64,000 bases of DNA from Trebonia sp963774945 (GCA_963774945.1 CAVZHA010000007.1:248001-312000); one strand, 5' to 3'. Positions 53,317 to 63,005 are shown, counted from the stretch's first letter. Numbers and translations are program-made. The notes: a model not told the origin generated them from the sequence alone.

Positions 53317-54180
53317 GTGATTCTGGTGACCGGGGCGACCGGACGGGTGGGGTACCGGCTGATGGAGGCGCTCGCCGACGCGCGCGCCGACGCGACCGCG
53401 ATGGTACGGGTCGAGGCCAAGGCGGCCGACCTGCCGGGGAGCGGGCAGCACGTCGTGGCGACGCTTGACGACCCGCCGCCCGCGCAGGTGCTGCGCGAGT
53501 TCGACCGGATCTTCCTGCTCAGCCCCGAGATCGAGGAGCAGGTCGAGCTCGAGCGGGCGTTCATCGACGCGGTGGCGAAGGCCGGGCACCGGCCGCACAT
53601 CGTCAAGCTCTGCGCCGACGGGTTCCAGGACCCCGGCTGCGACGTGCGGTTCATGCTCGCCCACCGGCAGATCGCCTACCACCTCGACTCGGTCGGGCTG
53701 CCGGTCACCTACCTGGCCGCCGCCACCTACATGGACAACCTCCTCGGCGAGGCGGAGGAGATTCAGCGCACCGGCGAGATCAGGGCGGCGGCCGGCCACG
53801 GCCAGGCCGGCTTCATCGCCACCACCGACGTCGCCGACGCCGCCGCCCATGTTCTCACCACCGACGGGCACGACGGTGACACCTACGTGCTGACCGGCCC
53901 CGAGGCGCTCAGCTACGCCCAGATCGCGGCCCGGTTCGACGCCGTCTACGGCCGCCAGGTGGAGTACGCCGACCTCCCCGCGACCCGAATCCGCGACCTG
54001 CTGCTCGAGCGCGGGCGCACGCCGTGGCAGGCGGATGGCGACGTCGAGCGGTTCGACTGGATCCGGCAGGGCGGCGCGAAGACCGTGACCGGCACGGTCC
54101 GCGAGCTCACCGGAACCGATCCTCGCCCGATGTCCGAGTGGCTGGCCGACTCGCGCGAGACGTTCATCCAGCCGTTCTAG
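53317..54180 (+). CDS. NmrA-like NAD(P)-binding protein
   Basis: A 287-residue intact protein from GTG 53317, RBS GAGGAGG. The Rossmann motif is MILVTGATGRVGYRLMEAL (GxxGxxG). It follows the NmrA/NAD(P)H-binding SDR pattern with LSPEIEEQVELERAFIDAVAKAG, HIVKLCADGF, VTYLAAATYMDNLL and GPEALSYAQIAARF. The active-site YxxxK of classical SDRs is absent, as is usual for NmrA-type redox-sensing or reductase proteins. Substrate unknown. Convergent with the amidohydrolase. Confidence 0.83.
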   Translation: MILVTGATGRVGYRLMEALADARADATAMVRVEAKAADLPGSGQHVVATLDDPPPAQVLREFDRIFLLSPEIEEQVELERAFIDAVAKAGHRPHIVKLCADGFQDPGCDVRFMLAHRQIAYHLDSVGLPVTYLAAATYMDNLLGEAEEIQRTGEIRAAAGHGQAGFIATTDVADAAAHVLTTDGHDGDTYVLTGPEALSYAQIAARFDAVYGRQVEYADLPATRIRDLLLERGRTPWQADGDVERFDWIRQGGAKTVTGTVRELTGTDPRPMSEWLADSRETFIQPF

Positions 54181-54205
54181 CCCGGCCCGTTCTAACCCGG
54201 CCGGT

Positions 54206-55213
54206 CTATAACGACGTCAGGCGGAAGAGCGCCTCGGCGTTGCCCGAGGCGATCTTGGCCCGGTCCCCGCCATCGGGGATGGCGTCGAAGAACTGGTCGA
54301 TCGCGGTCGCGTCGGGCCGGTGGAACGGGAAGTCGGTGGAGAACAGCACCCGGTCGGCGGCGGTGAAGTCGAGGGTGTGGCGCAGCAGCCGCTGCTGCAG
54401 CATCCCGCTGCTGGTGATGTGAATGTTGGTGGTGATGTAGTCCGACACCCGGCGCTCGAGGTGCTTGGCGACGCCGGAGAGGCTGTCGACCCGGTCCATC
54501 CAGAACAGCAGCATCTCGCCCCAGTGGCCGAGCACGAGCTGAAGGTCGGGGTGGCGGTCGAACGTGCCCCGCAGGATCAGCCGCAGCGCGGACAGCCCCG
54601 CCTCCAGATGCCAGCCCCAGCCGAACGTGGCCAGGCCGAGGTCGACCAGCGGGTCCAGGCCACGGTAGGCGGCATCGCGCAGGTCGTCGGACGGGATCTG
54701 CGGGTGGATGAAGACGGGCTGACGCCAGCGGGCCGCGGTGGCGAACAGGTCGTCATAGGCGGGGTCGTCGAGCGGACGGGCGCCGGTCCGCCCGTGCACC
54801 ATCGCGCCCACGAAACCGAGCTCGGTCGCGCACCGTTCCAGTTCCGCCGCGGCCGCCTGCGGATCACTGGTCGGCAGGGTCGCGAACGCGCGGAACCGGT
54901 CCGGGTGCGCGGCGACCGCGGCGGCCGCCTCGTCGTTGGCGTCCCGGGCGAGCACGACGGCGTCGGCGGCCGGCAGGGCCTGGGTGGCGGGGGTGACGAC
55001 CGACAGGATCGCCACATCGATTCCGGCCGCGTCCATCGCCGCGATCCGGCCTGGGCCGATGTCCTCGAGCCGGGCCTGGTTGTCGCCCATCGCGTTGAAG
55101 GCGACGCTCTCGTCCCGCGCCCCGTCCGGCAGGCGGTCGAGCGCGTCGCGGATGCCGGCGCTGTTCCAGTGCTCTTCGATCGCGATGATCTTCACGTTGG
55201 TATCCGATCTCAC
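54206..55213 (-). CDS. Amidohydrolase family 2 (ACMSD/2,3-dihydroxybenzoate decarboxylase-like)
   Basis: A 335-residue intact protein starting at GTG 55213. The N-terminal EEHW replaces the usual HxH metal motif (the family often has ExH). Later motifs are FIHPQIP, LVLGHWGEMLLFWMDR, ITSSG and LFSTDFPF, the ligand-bearing loops of ACMSD-like decarboxylases. It may decarboxylate an aromatic or related acid in a catabolic step. It is divergent from a TetR regulator over a shared palindromic operator, so it is probably regulated by it. Confidence 0.85.
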   Translation of the reverse strand: MRSDTNVKIIAIEEHWNSAGIRDALDRLPDGARDESVAFNAMGDNQARLEDIGPGRIAAMDAAGIDVAILSVVTPATQALPAADAVVLARDANDEAAAAVAAHPDRFRAFATLPTSDPQAAAAELERCATELGFVGAMVHGRTGARPLDDPAYDDLFATAARWRQPVFIHPQIPSDDLRDAAYRGLDPLVDLGLATFGWGWHLEAGLSALRLILRGTFDRHPDLQLVLGHWGEMLLFWMDRVDSLSGVAKHLERRVSDYITTNIHITSSGMLQQRLLRHTLDFTAADRVLFSTDFPFHRPDATAIDQFFDAIPDGGDRAKIASGNAEALFRLTSL

Positions 55214-55221
55214 TCATCATC

Positions 55222-55253
55222 TGTTGAGCCAACTGTACACGATTCGCTCAACA
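55222..55253. promoter_or_regulatory. Palindromic operator between amidohydrolase and TetR genes
   Basis: TGTTGAGC (55222-55229) and GCTCAACA (55246-55253) are perfect 8-bp inverted repeats with a 16-base spacer, placed in the 56-bp divergent gap. The tetR -10 box TAGAGT (55258-55263) follows at once, so binding would block both promoters. Confidence 0.6.
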
Positions 55254-55269
55254 ACGGTAGAGTGGGGTC

Positions 55270-55827
55270 GTGAGCGAGGCGGAAGGCAGTCCGGTGAGCA
55301 GAGCCGCCAGGCGGGCGGCGACCGCGGAGCGCATTCTCGACGCGGCCCGCGCGGAATTCGGTGAGCGCGGCCTCGAGGCCGCCACCATCCGGCGCATCGC
55401 CCAGCGCGCGAACGTCGACCCGTCCCTGGTCATGCAGCACTACGGGTCGAAGGCGGCCCTGTTCGCGGTCGCCATCCAGCTCGATGACGCGAGCCCGGGC
55501 CAGGTGGAGGCGCACCTGCACGACGTGCTCGACGTGCGGCTGGCGGCGTTGCCCCCGGAGACCAGGGCCCTCGTCCGGTCGATGCTCACCGCGCCGGAGG
55601 CGGCCGAGGCAATGCGCTCGTTCCTGAACGAGCGGGTCGCCAACCTGAGCCGCGCCATCGGCGGCGAGGACGCCGACCTACGGGCCGCGCTCATGGTCAG
55701 CAGCATCCTCGGGCTCACCATCGCCCGGCACTTCCTGGAGCTCGAAGCGTTCGCCAGCGCCTCGGACGCCGACATCGCCCGGGTGGCCCGGCCGTGGGTC
55801 ACCACCGGAGTCGCCCCGAAATCATAG
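55270..55827 (+). CDS. TetR-family transcriptional regulator
   Basis: A 185-residue intact protein from GTG 55270, six bases after TAGAGT. The N-terminal DNA-binding domain (ATAERILDAARAEFGERGLEAATIRRIAQRANVDPSLVMQHYGSK) is classical TetR with the helix-turn-helix IRRIAQRANVDPSLVMQHY. The C-terminal ligand domain is of the TetR_C_17-like type (SILGLTIARHFLEL). It most likely represses itself and the divergent amidohydrolase. Confidence 0.88.
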   Translation: MSEAEGSPVSRAARRAATAERILDAARAEFGERGLEAATIRRIAQRANVDPSLVMQHYGSKAALFAVAIQLDDASPGQVEAHLHDVLDVRLAALPPETRALVRSMLTAPEAAEAMRSFLNERVANLSRAIGGEDADLRAALMVSSILGLTIARHFLELEAFASASDADIARVARPWVTTGVAPKS

Positions 55828-55846
55828 AAAGCCGAGATAATGAGGC

Positions 55847-56184
55847 ATGGAGCTTGAGGCATTCGAGCTGGTGCTGCTGCGCAGCCGGCCAGCGCGCCCG
55901 AATACCCGGACGAGGAGCTTGACCGCATCCAGCGCGAGCATCTCGCCTTCCACGCCGAGCTGCGCGCGGCCGGCCAGATCGTGACCAACGGGCCGGTCGT
56001 CGATCAGCCCGATCCGTCGCTGCGCGGGCTGACGTTCTACCGGACGGGCTCGCTCGAACAGGCCAGGCAGCTGGCCGAGGGCGACCCGGCGGTGCGCGCC
56101 GGGCGGCTGGCGGTGGAGATCATGACCTGGTACTGCCCGCCCGGCACGATGAGCCGGCCCGGCCGCCAGGTCACGTTGCCCTGA
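55847..56184 (+). CDS. YciI-like protein (one frame change as read)
   Basis: About 112 residues from ATG 55847. The N-terminus MELEAFELVLLRS gives the first strand. After a frame change near 55888 comes YPDEELDRIQREHLAFHAELRAAGQIVTNGPVVDQPDPSLRGLTFYRTGSLEQARQLAEGDPAVRAGRLAVEIMTWY, the YciI/dimeric ferredoxin-like fold with the conserved His and the EGDP motif. Function is unknown (possible muconolactone isomerase-like fold). Overlaps the convergent GNAT gene by 14 bases. The broken frame is probably an indel error. Confidence 0.75.
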
Positions 56185-56794
56185 CCGCAGCCGCCCGCTC
56201 CACCCGGGCGGCGAGGGCGGACTTCACCGTCGGCCATTCGTCGGCGATCACCGAGAACATGGCCGAGTCGCGCAGCTTCCCTTCCTCCCCCGCGACCCAC
56301 GAGGGTGACCAGCTGCGCAGCACTCCCTCGAACCGCGCGCCGAGCGCCGCGATCGCCCGCCGAGACCGCTCGTTGCGCGCATCGGTCTTGAGGTCGACCC
56401 GGACCACCCCGAGCGTCTCGAACGCGTACGTGATCAGCAGCAGCTTCGCCTCGGCGTTGATCCCGGTTCCCAGCGCGGACGCGCCCAGCCAGGTGAAGCC
56501 GACCTCGATCGCCCGCAGCCGGTCCGTACCCGGCCACGTCCGCTGATCCCAGTAGGCGGTGCAGCCGACGGCCTTCCCGTCCGCCAGCCTGATCTGCGCG
56601 AACGGCGTCAGCCCGGATCGCTCCTGCTGCTCGCGAACGTAGTCGCCGACCGCGGCCGCCCGCGGCACCCAGGTGAACCCGTAGGCGGTGCGGTCTTCCT
56701 CGGCCGCCTCGGCCAGGTCGGGCACGTGACCGGACGACAGCGGCTCGATGCACACCAGCGAGCCGGACAGAACGGGAACATCAAGCGACGCCAT
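56171..56794 (-). CDS. GNAT acetyltransferase, RimJ/RimL type
   Basis: A 207-residue intact protein. The pattern GSLVCIEPLSSGHVPDLAEAAEEDRTAYGFTWVP, TAYWDQ, IEVGFTWLGASALGTGINAEAKLLLITYAFETLGVVRVDLKTDARNERSRRAIAALGARFEGVLR is the RimJ/RimL branch of GNAT. The acetyl-CoA loop is GTGINAEAKL. It acetylates a protein N-terminus or a small molecule. It overlaps the end of the YciI-like gene. No regulatory site was seen. Confidence 0.85.
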   Translation of the reverse strand: MASLDVPVLSGSLVCIEPLSSGHVPDLAEAAEEDRTAYGFTWVPRAAAVGDYVREQQERSGLTPFAQIRLADGKAVGCTAYWDQRTWPGTDRLRAIEVGFTWLGASALGTGINAEAKLLLITYAFETLGVVRVDLKTDARNERSRRAIAALGARFEGVLRSWSPSWVAGEEGKLRDSAMFSVIADEWPTVKSALAARVERAAAVRAT

Positions 56795-56960
56795 GGTGTG
56801 CTCCTCATCGTTCCTGGCATTGGCACCTTGCCATAACGGCAGGCTGCCGGACCCTCACCGGGCCAGGTCCCTCAGATCCTCTGGATGAAATCGGCAAAGG
56901 GGATACTACGACAACCCCGACCGACGACGGAAACCCTTATCGGGACGGCATGATGGGAGC

Positions 56961-57713
56961 ATGGAGCGGGCGAAGCGGCGGGTGGCGCTGGTGACCGGGA
57001 GCTCGCGCGGGCTTGGCCGCGCGATCGCGGGCCGGCTGGCCCGCGACGGCCACGCGGTCGCCGTCAACGGCATCGACCAGGACGAGACCCGCCAGGTCGC
57101 CGACGGCATCCGCGGCGACGGCGGGACGGCCGAGGCGTTCATCGCCGACGTCACCGACGAGGGCCAGGTCGACGGCCTCGTCGCCGCGATCGCCGACCGT
57201 CTCGGCCCGGTCGGCGTGCTGGTGCTGAACGCGACCGGCCCGCAGCCGTCCGCCCCGCTGGCGCAGGTGGGATGGCCCGAGCACGTGGCCCAGCTCGACT
57301 TCTTCGTCAAGAGCCCGGTGCTGGTCGGGCGGGCGGTGCTCCCGGCGATGCTGGCTGAGCGCTACGGCCGGATCGTGCACGTCGACTCGGAGGTGGCGGA
57401 CCTGCCGCCGCCGGGCAGCTCGCACTACGCAACCGCCAAGAGCGCCCAGAAGGGGCTCGCCCGCGCTTGGGCCCGCGAGCTGGCGCCGCTCGGCATCACC
57501 GTCAACTCGGTCGGGCCCGGCTTCATCCCGGTCGAGCGGCACGCGGACGTGCCGCCCCAGGTGCTCGGGGACTACCTGGCGACGGTGCCGGCCGGCCACT
57601 TCGGGACGCCCGACGACATCGCCCACGCGGTGAGCTTCCTGGCGTCGGCGGAAGCGGGCTTCATCACCGGCCAGCGCATCGTCGTCGACGGCGGCCGATC
57701 GCTCGGCGGCTAA
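56961..57713 (+). CDS. Short-chain dehydrogenase/reductase
   Basis: A 250-residue intact SDR. The cofactor motif is VTGSSRGLGRAIA (TGxxxGxG), followed by VLNATG (NNAG-like), the active-site VDSEVADL Ser region, and SHYATAKSA with the catalytic Tyr and Lys. The C-terminus DGGRSLGG is typical of FabG-like members. It is an NAD(P)-dependent oxidoreductase of unknown substrate. It converges with the hydantoinase gene, stops overlapping. Confidence 0.9.
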   Translation: MERAKRRVALVTGSSRGLGRAIAGRLARDGHAVAVNGIDQDETRQVADGIRGDGGTAEAFIADVTDEGQVDGLVAAIADRLGPVGVLVLNATGPQPSAPLAQVGWPEHVAQLDFFVKSPVLVGRAVLPAMLAERYGRIVHVDSEVADLPPPGSSHYATAKSAQKGLARAWARELAPLGITVNSVGPGFIPVERHADVPPQVLGDYLATVPAGHFGTPDDIAHAVSFLASAEAGFITGQRIVVDGGRSLGG

Positions 57714-59101
57714 CCGGGGGTCCGGCGCAGCCACTGGCCCTGGCCCCGCTCGGCCAGCGAGACGCCGTCGGACAGCACGATCTGGCCGCGCCTGATCACG
57801 TGCCGGGGCCAGCCCCGGACCTGCCAGCCGTCGTAGGGCGAGTAGTCGGCCCTGGACTGCATCTGCGCGCCGTCGATGGTCCGCTGGTCATCCGGGTCCC
57901 ACAGCGCGAGGTCGGCGTCCGACCCGACCGCGATCGCGCCCTTGCGCGGGTAGAGCCCGAACCGGCGGGCGGCGTTGGCCGAGGTCAGCTCCACGAACCG
58001 GTCCAGCGTGATCCGCCCGGTGACGACGCCCTCGGAGAACAGCATCGGCATCAGCGTCTCCAGGTCGGCGACGCCCTGCCGGGCGGTGACGGCGGTGAGC
58101 TCGGGGTCGAGCTTGTCGGCCAGCGTCCACGGCGCGTGGTCGCTGCAGACGGTGTCGATCTCGCCCGCCGCCAGCCCGCGCCAGAGCGCGTCCCGGTCCG
58201 ACTGGTCCCGCAGCGGCGGCGCGCCCACGTACTTCGGCCGCGTCCGGCTCGGCGAAACGCTCCCTGGTCAGGTGCAGGTACAGCGGCCTCGTCTCCACGT
58301 AGACCGGCAGCCCGGCCGCGCGGGCCTGGCGGCACCGGTCGAGCGCGGCGGCCGAGGACAGGTGGACGATGTAGATCGGCGCGCCGGTCAGGCGGCACAG
58401 GCTGATCGCCTGCTCGACCGCCTCCACCTCGGCGCTGACCGGGCGGGCCTCGGGGAAGTTCGCCACCGCGCCACGTCCGGACTCGATCAGCCGATCGCCG
58501 GCGTGCGCGAGCATCCCGGCGTCCTCGCAGTGCACCAGCGTCAGCGCCCCGGCCTTCCCGGCCGCCGCGATCGCGTCGGCCAGGCCCGGCGTCCCGGCCG
58601 CGAAGTCCGGGTTAGACAGGAACACCTTGACGCTGGCGTGCCCGTCGGCGGCGAGGGCGGCGATCTCGGCGGCGGTGCCGTCCCCCAGGCCGGCCAGCAC
58701 CGGGTGCAGGAACCAGTCGACCGCCGCCTCGGCCGCCGCCTCCGTCATCTCCCGCGCCGACCGCGTCGGTCATCGTCTCGCCGTCGAGCGCGAACGTCAT
58801 GTTGGCGATCGTGGTGATGCCGCCCGCGATGGCGGCGAGCGAGCCGGTCCAGAAGTCGTCGACCCAGACCGGCTCGTCGGGGAACGCCTCCGCCAGCGTC
58901 GGGGTGACCAGGTGGACGTGCGCGTCGATGCCGCCGGGGATCACCAGCAGCCCGCCGCGCGTCGAGTTCGGCGGACCCGCTCATGGTGCCGCCGAGCTGG
59001 GCGATGCGGCCGCCGGAGATCCCGACGTCGGCCACTTCCTGGCGACCGGGGGTGACGACGGTGCCGCCGCGGACTACGAGATCAAAACGCTCATCAGCCA
59101 T
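57710..59101 (-). CDS. Dihydropyrimidinase/D-hydantoinase-like amidohydrolase (three frame changes)
   Basis: About 463 residues from ATG 59101 (MADERFDLVVRGGTVVTPG). Metal-binding motifs: GGIDAHVHL (HxH), the carboxylated Lys in ASVKVFLSNPDF, LVHCEDAGM, IVHLSSAAAL and VCSDHAPW (Asp). This is the cyclic amidohydrolase fold of dihydropyrimidinases and allantoinases. The frame changes near 58970, 58755 and 58240 inside conserved sequence, so indel errors are likely. It would open a hydantoin or pyrimidine ring; exact substrate unknown. Transcribed toward the SDR gene. Confidence 0.85.
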
Positions 59102-59202
59102 CTGAGCATCGTGGCACGGCCGGGCGGACGCTTGCCACCGGCGTCGGTGCGAGCGGGCCAGCTTGAGTCATGCACGGTCCGTTCGATATCACGGTTTTGA
59201 TT

Positions 59203-59725
59203 TCAGGCCATGGCCTGGTCGAGCGCGCTCTGCAGGGACCCGATGTAGCCGGTGCTGGTGGTGGTGGCGCCGCTGACCGTGTCGATGCGGGCGCTCTGCG
59301 CGGCGAGCGTCTCCGCGTTGAGCTTGGGGATGGAGAACGCGTCGATCGACTGGCTCTCCTGGCCGTCGTTGGTTTCCTGCACGACGGCCACGTTGGTGAT
59401 CTTGGTGCCGTCGAGGGTGACCTTGACCTGCATCGGACCGTACATGGTGGTCTCGACCGCCCCGGTGATGGTGCGGCTCCCGGTCGACATCATGCCCGAA
59501 GCCGGCGCTGCCGGTCGCCTTCATCTTCGCGGGCGAGGTGGTCGCGCTCGCCTTCGGCTTGGCCGACTTGGTCATGGGCGCGGCCGGCGTGGCGGCGGCG
59601 GCGCTTGACGCGCTCGGGCTGACGGCGGGCTCGGCCACGTCCGCGGCCGACGTGTGGGTCTTGAACGACAGCAGCGCGGCGAGCCCGGCGGCGGTGCCGC
59701 CGATGGTCAAGATGGCGCGGCGCAT
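59203..59725 (-). CDS. FMN-binding domain protein, secreted (one frame change)
   Basis: About 173 residues from ATG 59725, AGGGAG five bases upstream. The N-terminus is a signal or anchor (MRRAILTIGGTAAGLAALLSF), then a Ser/Ala/Lys/Pro-rich linker, then the FMN_bind domain (GPMQVKVTLDGTKITNVAVVQE, IDTVSGATTTSTGY). SGATxxS is the flavinylation-type motif in which Thr can carry FMN. One frame change lies near 59500. Encoded 32 bases after the ferric-reductase-like gene, so the two form an extracytoplasmic electron-transfer pair. Confidence 0.8.
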
Positions 59726-59757
59726 GTGAACTCCCTGGGGGGTCGGACGAGGTCAGG

Positions 59758-61394
59758 TCAGAAGTCGAAGGACTCGTGGTGGATCCGGCGCGACGGTATC
59801 CCCGCTGCCCGCAGCGCGGCCACCGCCGTCTGGGTCATCCCGGGGGGCCCGCACACGTAGGCCTCGTACTGGTGCAGCCCAGGGATGGCCCGCTGCAGGT
59901 TCTCGGTCTCGAGGGGGTCGTAGCCGAGCTCGTCGCGGGAGCCGATCAGGTAGCGCAGCGCGGCCTGCCGGTCGGTCGCGATCGCGTTCAGCTCGCGGCT
60001 GAAGACGACGTCCCGGGGATGGCTGGCCCGGTAGAGGAGGATGATGCCGCCCGACATCCGCCGCGGCAGCGCGGCGAACATGGCCCGGATCGGGGTGATG
60101 CCGACCCCGCCGGCGATGAACAGCACCCGCCGCGCCGGTCAGCGACGGCGTGAACGCGCCGTAGGGGCCCTCGGCGAAGATCCGGGTCCCAGGCGCCAGA
60201 TCGGCCAGCGAGCCGCTGTGGTCGCCGCTGGCCTTGACGGTGATCCGCATCTGATCGGGCGACGGCATGGCCGACAGCGAGTACGGGTGCGACTGCCACC
60301 ACAGCTCGCGGGTCAGGAACCGCCACCGGAAGAACTGCCCCGGCTCCGCCCGCAGCCGGTCGAGATTGCGGCCGGTGATGAAGACCGACACGATGCCTGG
60401 CGCTTCTGGCCGGACGTAGTCGACGGTGAAGTGGTGCCGGGCCGATCGCAGCAGCGGGGTGATGAGCCGGTACCAGACGATCAGCGCGCCGACCGTCGCG
60501 TACAGGGCCGACCAGGCGATCCGGGCGGTCGCGTTCGTCTGGAACGCGGGGCCGTCGGCGAACTGGTGGCTGAACGCCAGCGCGATCGCCAGGTAGGTGT
60601 ACAGGTGCGCGTAGTACCAGGTCTCGTACGACAGGCGGCGGCGCGCGGCCCGGGCCGAGAAGGCGGCCACGCCGAGCAGCAGGAACCAGGCGACGGTGGC
60701 CATCAGCACGTCCGGGTACGTGGTCAGCAGGGAGGCGGTCTCGCTCGTCACCTTCACGTGGGCGGAGACCGCGTAGCCCCAGACGATCAGCGGGACGTGG
60801 CGCGGAGACCAGCGTGATGACGTAGCGGCCGCCCATCGCGTGCCAGCGGGCGAGCCGGTCGGTGCCGATGCCCTTCTCCAGCGGCGGCAGCCGGGACATC
60901 AGCGCGACCAAGATTACGAACCCATACCCGGCGAGCAGGCCGAGCACGTCGCCAACAGCGGTGATCAGGTCGCCGGTGGTGGTCGGCCGGGGCGTGCTCT
61001 GCCACCACAGGCCGACCACCGCGGCCGCGCCCAGGCCGATGAGCGACAGCACCACGACCGGCAGCACCAGCCGGGCGATCCCCCGGCCGGGCCGGAGTGG
61101 TCGGGCCGACGCAGCCGGAGGGGGCGGCGGCGGGGGCCCGACCGGCCCGGTTGTCCGGGGCGCGGCGCGGTGCGTCGGCATCGGCCCGGACGGGTGCGGT
61201 GCGGCTGGAAACGGCCCGGTCGGGGTCGGCCCGGTCCGAATCGGACCGGACAGGCGGGGCGACCGCCGACCGGGCTGGACCGATCCTGGGGGCTGGGCCG
61301 GCCAGCCGCGGGTCACCGAGGGCAGCGGACCGGACGGATGCTCCGGCCACGTCCCCGACTGGCCGCCTGAATACCGGCTATCCGGATATGTCAC
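59758..61394 (-). CDS. Ferric-reductase-like flavocytochrome (two frame changes)
   Basis: About 545 residues from GTG 61394, RBS GGAGGGAG. A Pro/Gly-rich cytoplasmic N-terminus (about 115 residues) is followed by several membrane segments with His (FHWHAMG-like region RLARWHAMGGRYV; YETWYYAHLYTYLAIALAFSHQF) for heme. The C-terminal half is a ferredoxin-reductase type FAD/NAD module (QFFRWRF, HPYSLSAMPS, GPYGAFTP, IAGGVGITPIRAM, AYVCGPPGMTQ). The frame changes near 60795 and 60135. It would pass electrons across the membrane, plausibly to the adjacent FMN-binding protein. Confidence 0.83.
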
Positions 61395-61560
61395 AGCGCT
61401 CCCTCCAGGCCCGGCAGGACAGAACGAGCCGATCGCCACGCACGCCCAGGCCACCGGGACGCCCGATCCCTTACGTCCCTTGATACGGGAGCGGCGTCCG
61501 AACGGTTCGCGGTCCGGCGATCCCGTAATCGTTTGCTAAGAAGTGGGCCGGGCCGACCCG

Positions 61561-61566
61561 TAGACT
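61561..61566 (+). promoter_or_regulatory. -10 box TAGACT, leaderless promoter of the alpha/beta hydrolase
   Basis: TAGACT, seven bases (CGCGAGC), then ATG 61574; no ribosome site is present. Confidence 0.5.
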
Positions 61567-61573
61567 CGCGAGC

Positions 61574-62434
61574 ATGGTCACCGAGGCTGACATCCGCCTG
61601 GCCGACGGCCGGATCCTGCACGCCTATGACACCCGCGCGGCCGGGCGCGTTGGCGGCCAGGGCGCGCCGGTCCCGGTCTTGTGGCTGCACGGCTCGCCTA
61701 ACGTCGGCTCGCCGCCGGAACCGCTGTTCGCGGCGGCCGAGGCCAGCGGCCTGGGCTGGGTCTCCTATGACCGGCCCGGTTACGGCGGCTCGGATCCGGA
61801 TGACGGCCGGACCGTCGCCTCCGCCGCCGCCGACGTGGCCGCGATCGCGGACGCCATCGGCCTCGGCCGGTTCGCCGTGCTCGGCCATTCCGGTGGCGGG
61901 CCGCACGCGCTGGCCTGCGCCGCGCTGCTGCCCGAGCGGGTCACCGCCGCGGTGAGCGTGTCCGCCCCCGCCCCGTACGACGCGGACGGGCTGGACTGGT
62001 TCGCGGGCTGGTCGCCGGGGATCGCGGCCGAGAACCGGGCAGCGGCGGGCGGCCGCGCGGCGCTCGCCGCGCACGCGGCGGCGGCCGCGCCCGAGGACAT
62101 GAGCGCCTTCTTCACCGACGCCGACCTGGCCGCCCTCGGCGGCGGCTGGTCCTGGCTGGCGGGGGTGGCCGGGCAGGCGATGGAGCAGGGTGACGAGGGT
62201 TACCTGGAGGACACCCTGGCCGCCGTCCGGCCGTGGGGGTTCCGGCCGGACGCGATCGGTGTTCCGGTCCTCATCGTGCACGGGGCGAAGGACAAGATGG
62301 TGCCGGTGGCGCACGGTGAGTGGCTGGCCGCCCGCTGCCCGACGGCCGAAGCGCGGATCGTCCCCGACGCGGGTCACATCACCGTCCTCGACAGCGCGCC
62401 CGAGGCGCTGGCCTGGCTCGCGGCCCGGTGTTAG
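61574..62434 (+). CDS. Alpha/beta hydrolase
   Basis: A 286-residue intact alpha/beta-hydrolase-fold protein. The oxyanion region is VLWLHGSPN, the nucleophile elbow LGHSGGGPHALA (GxSxG with Ser), the acid is Asp in IVHGAKDKMVPV, and the His is in DAGHITVL. The YDRPGYGGSD segment is typical of small alpha/beta hydrolases. The lid is small. Substrate unknown. Its stop overlaps the convergent PPOX gene by four bases. Confidence 0.87.
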   Translation: MVTEADIRLADGRILHAYDTRAAGRVGGQGAPVPVLWLHGSPNVGSPPEPLFAAAEASGLGWVSYDRPGYGGSDPDDGRTVASAAADVAAIADAIGLGRFAVLGHSGGGPHALACAALLPERVTAAVSVSAPAPYDADGLDWFAGWSPGIAAENRAAAGGRAALAAHAAAAAPEDMSAFFTDADLAALGGGWSWLAGVAGQAMEQGDEGYLEDTLAAVRPWGFRPDAIGVPVLIVHGAKDKMVPVAHGEWLAARCPTAEARIVPDAGHITVLDSAPEALAWLAARC

Positions 62435-62948
62435 CGGTTGCGCGCGGTCGACCCGGCGACGGGCATCGGGCCGAGGCCGAGCTTGCGGTGATCCCAGGAC
62501 CGGACCCGGGCGGGGGCGATCTCGATCACGACCCGCTTGTTCATCATCTGCTCGAGGAACGGCCGCAGTTCCCCGGTGTACGGGCCCTGGTACCGCTCGA
62601 AGATGCTCATCGCCGCCGCCCAGTACTGCTCGCTGGCGGTGTCGTCGTTGATCGACGGCCGACCCCTCGATCGCCACGCCGCGGAGCTGGTCGTAGGACT
62701 CCCCCGCCTCGACCGAGCAGCTGATCGTGGGGTTGCGGCGGAGGTTGACGACCTTCTGGGAGCGGGCCTTGGTCTCCAGGACGCACCTGTCCGTCGGGCG
62801 TGAGGCCGTACCACATCGCCGCCAGGTGCGGGAATCCGCCCGGCCCGATGGTCGCGACCGTCGCCGTCCGCGACTGCCGGAGGAACGACCCGACCTCATC
62901 GTCGGTCATCCGGATCTGCGCCCGCTGGTTGACGCCCATGGATCGCAT
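62431..62948 (-). CDS. PPOX-class F420-dependent oxidoreductase-like protein (two frame changes)
   Basis: About 172 residues from ATG 62948. The split-barrel flavin/F420-binding fold is recognisable: MTDDEVGSFLRQSRTATVATIGPGGFPHLAAMWYGL at the N-terminus, then KARSQKVVNLRRNPTISCSVEAGESYDQLRGVAIEG, then MNKRVVIEIAPARVRSWDHRKLG. The order is that of the PPOX F420 family (pyridoxamine oxidase-like). The frame changes near 62785 and 62660 in conserved parts and probably reflect indels. It would carry out F420-dependent reduction of an unknown substrate. Confidence 0.78.
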
Positions 62949-63005
62949 GCTGCCAGCCTTGGCGGCCTCCGGCTAGAGCTAAACGAGAGACAACAAGAAC
63001 AAGTT

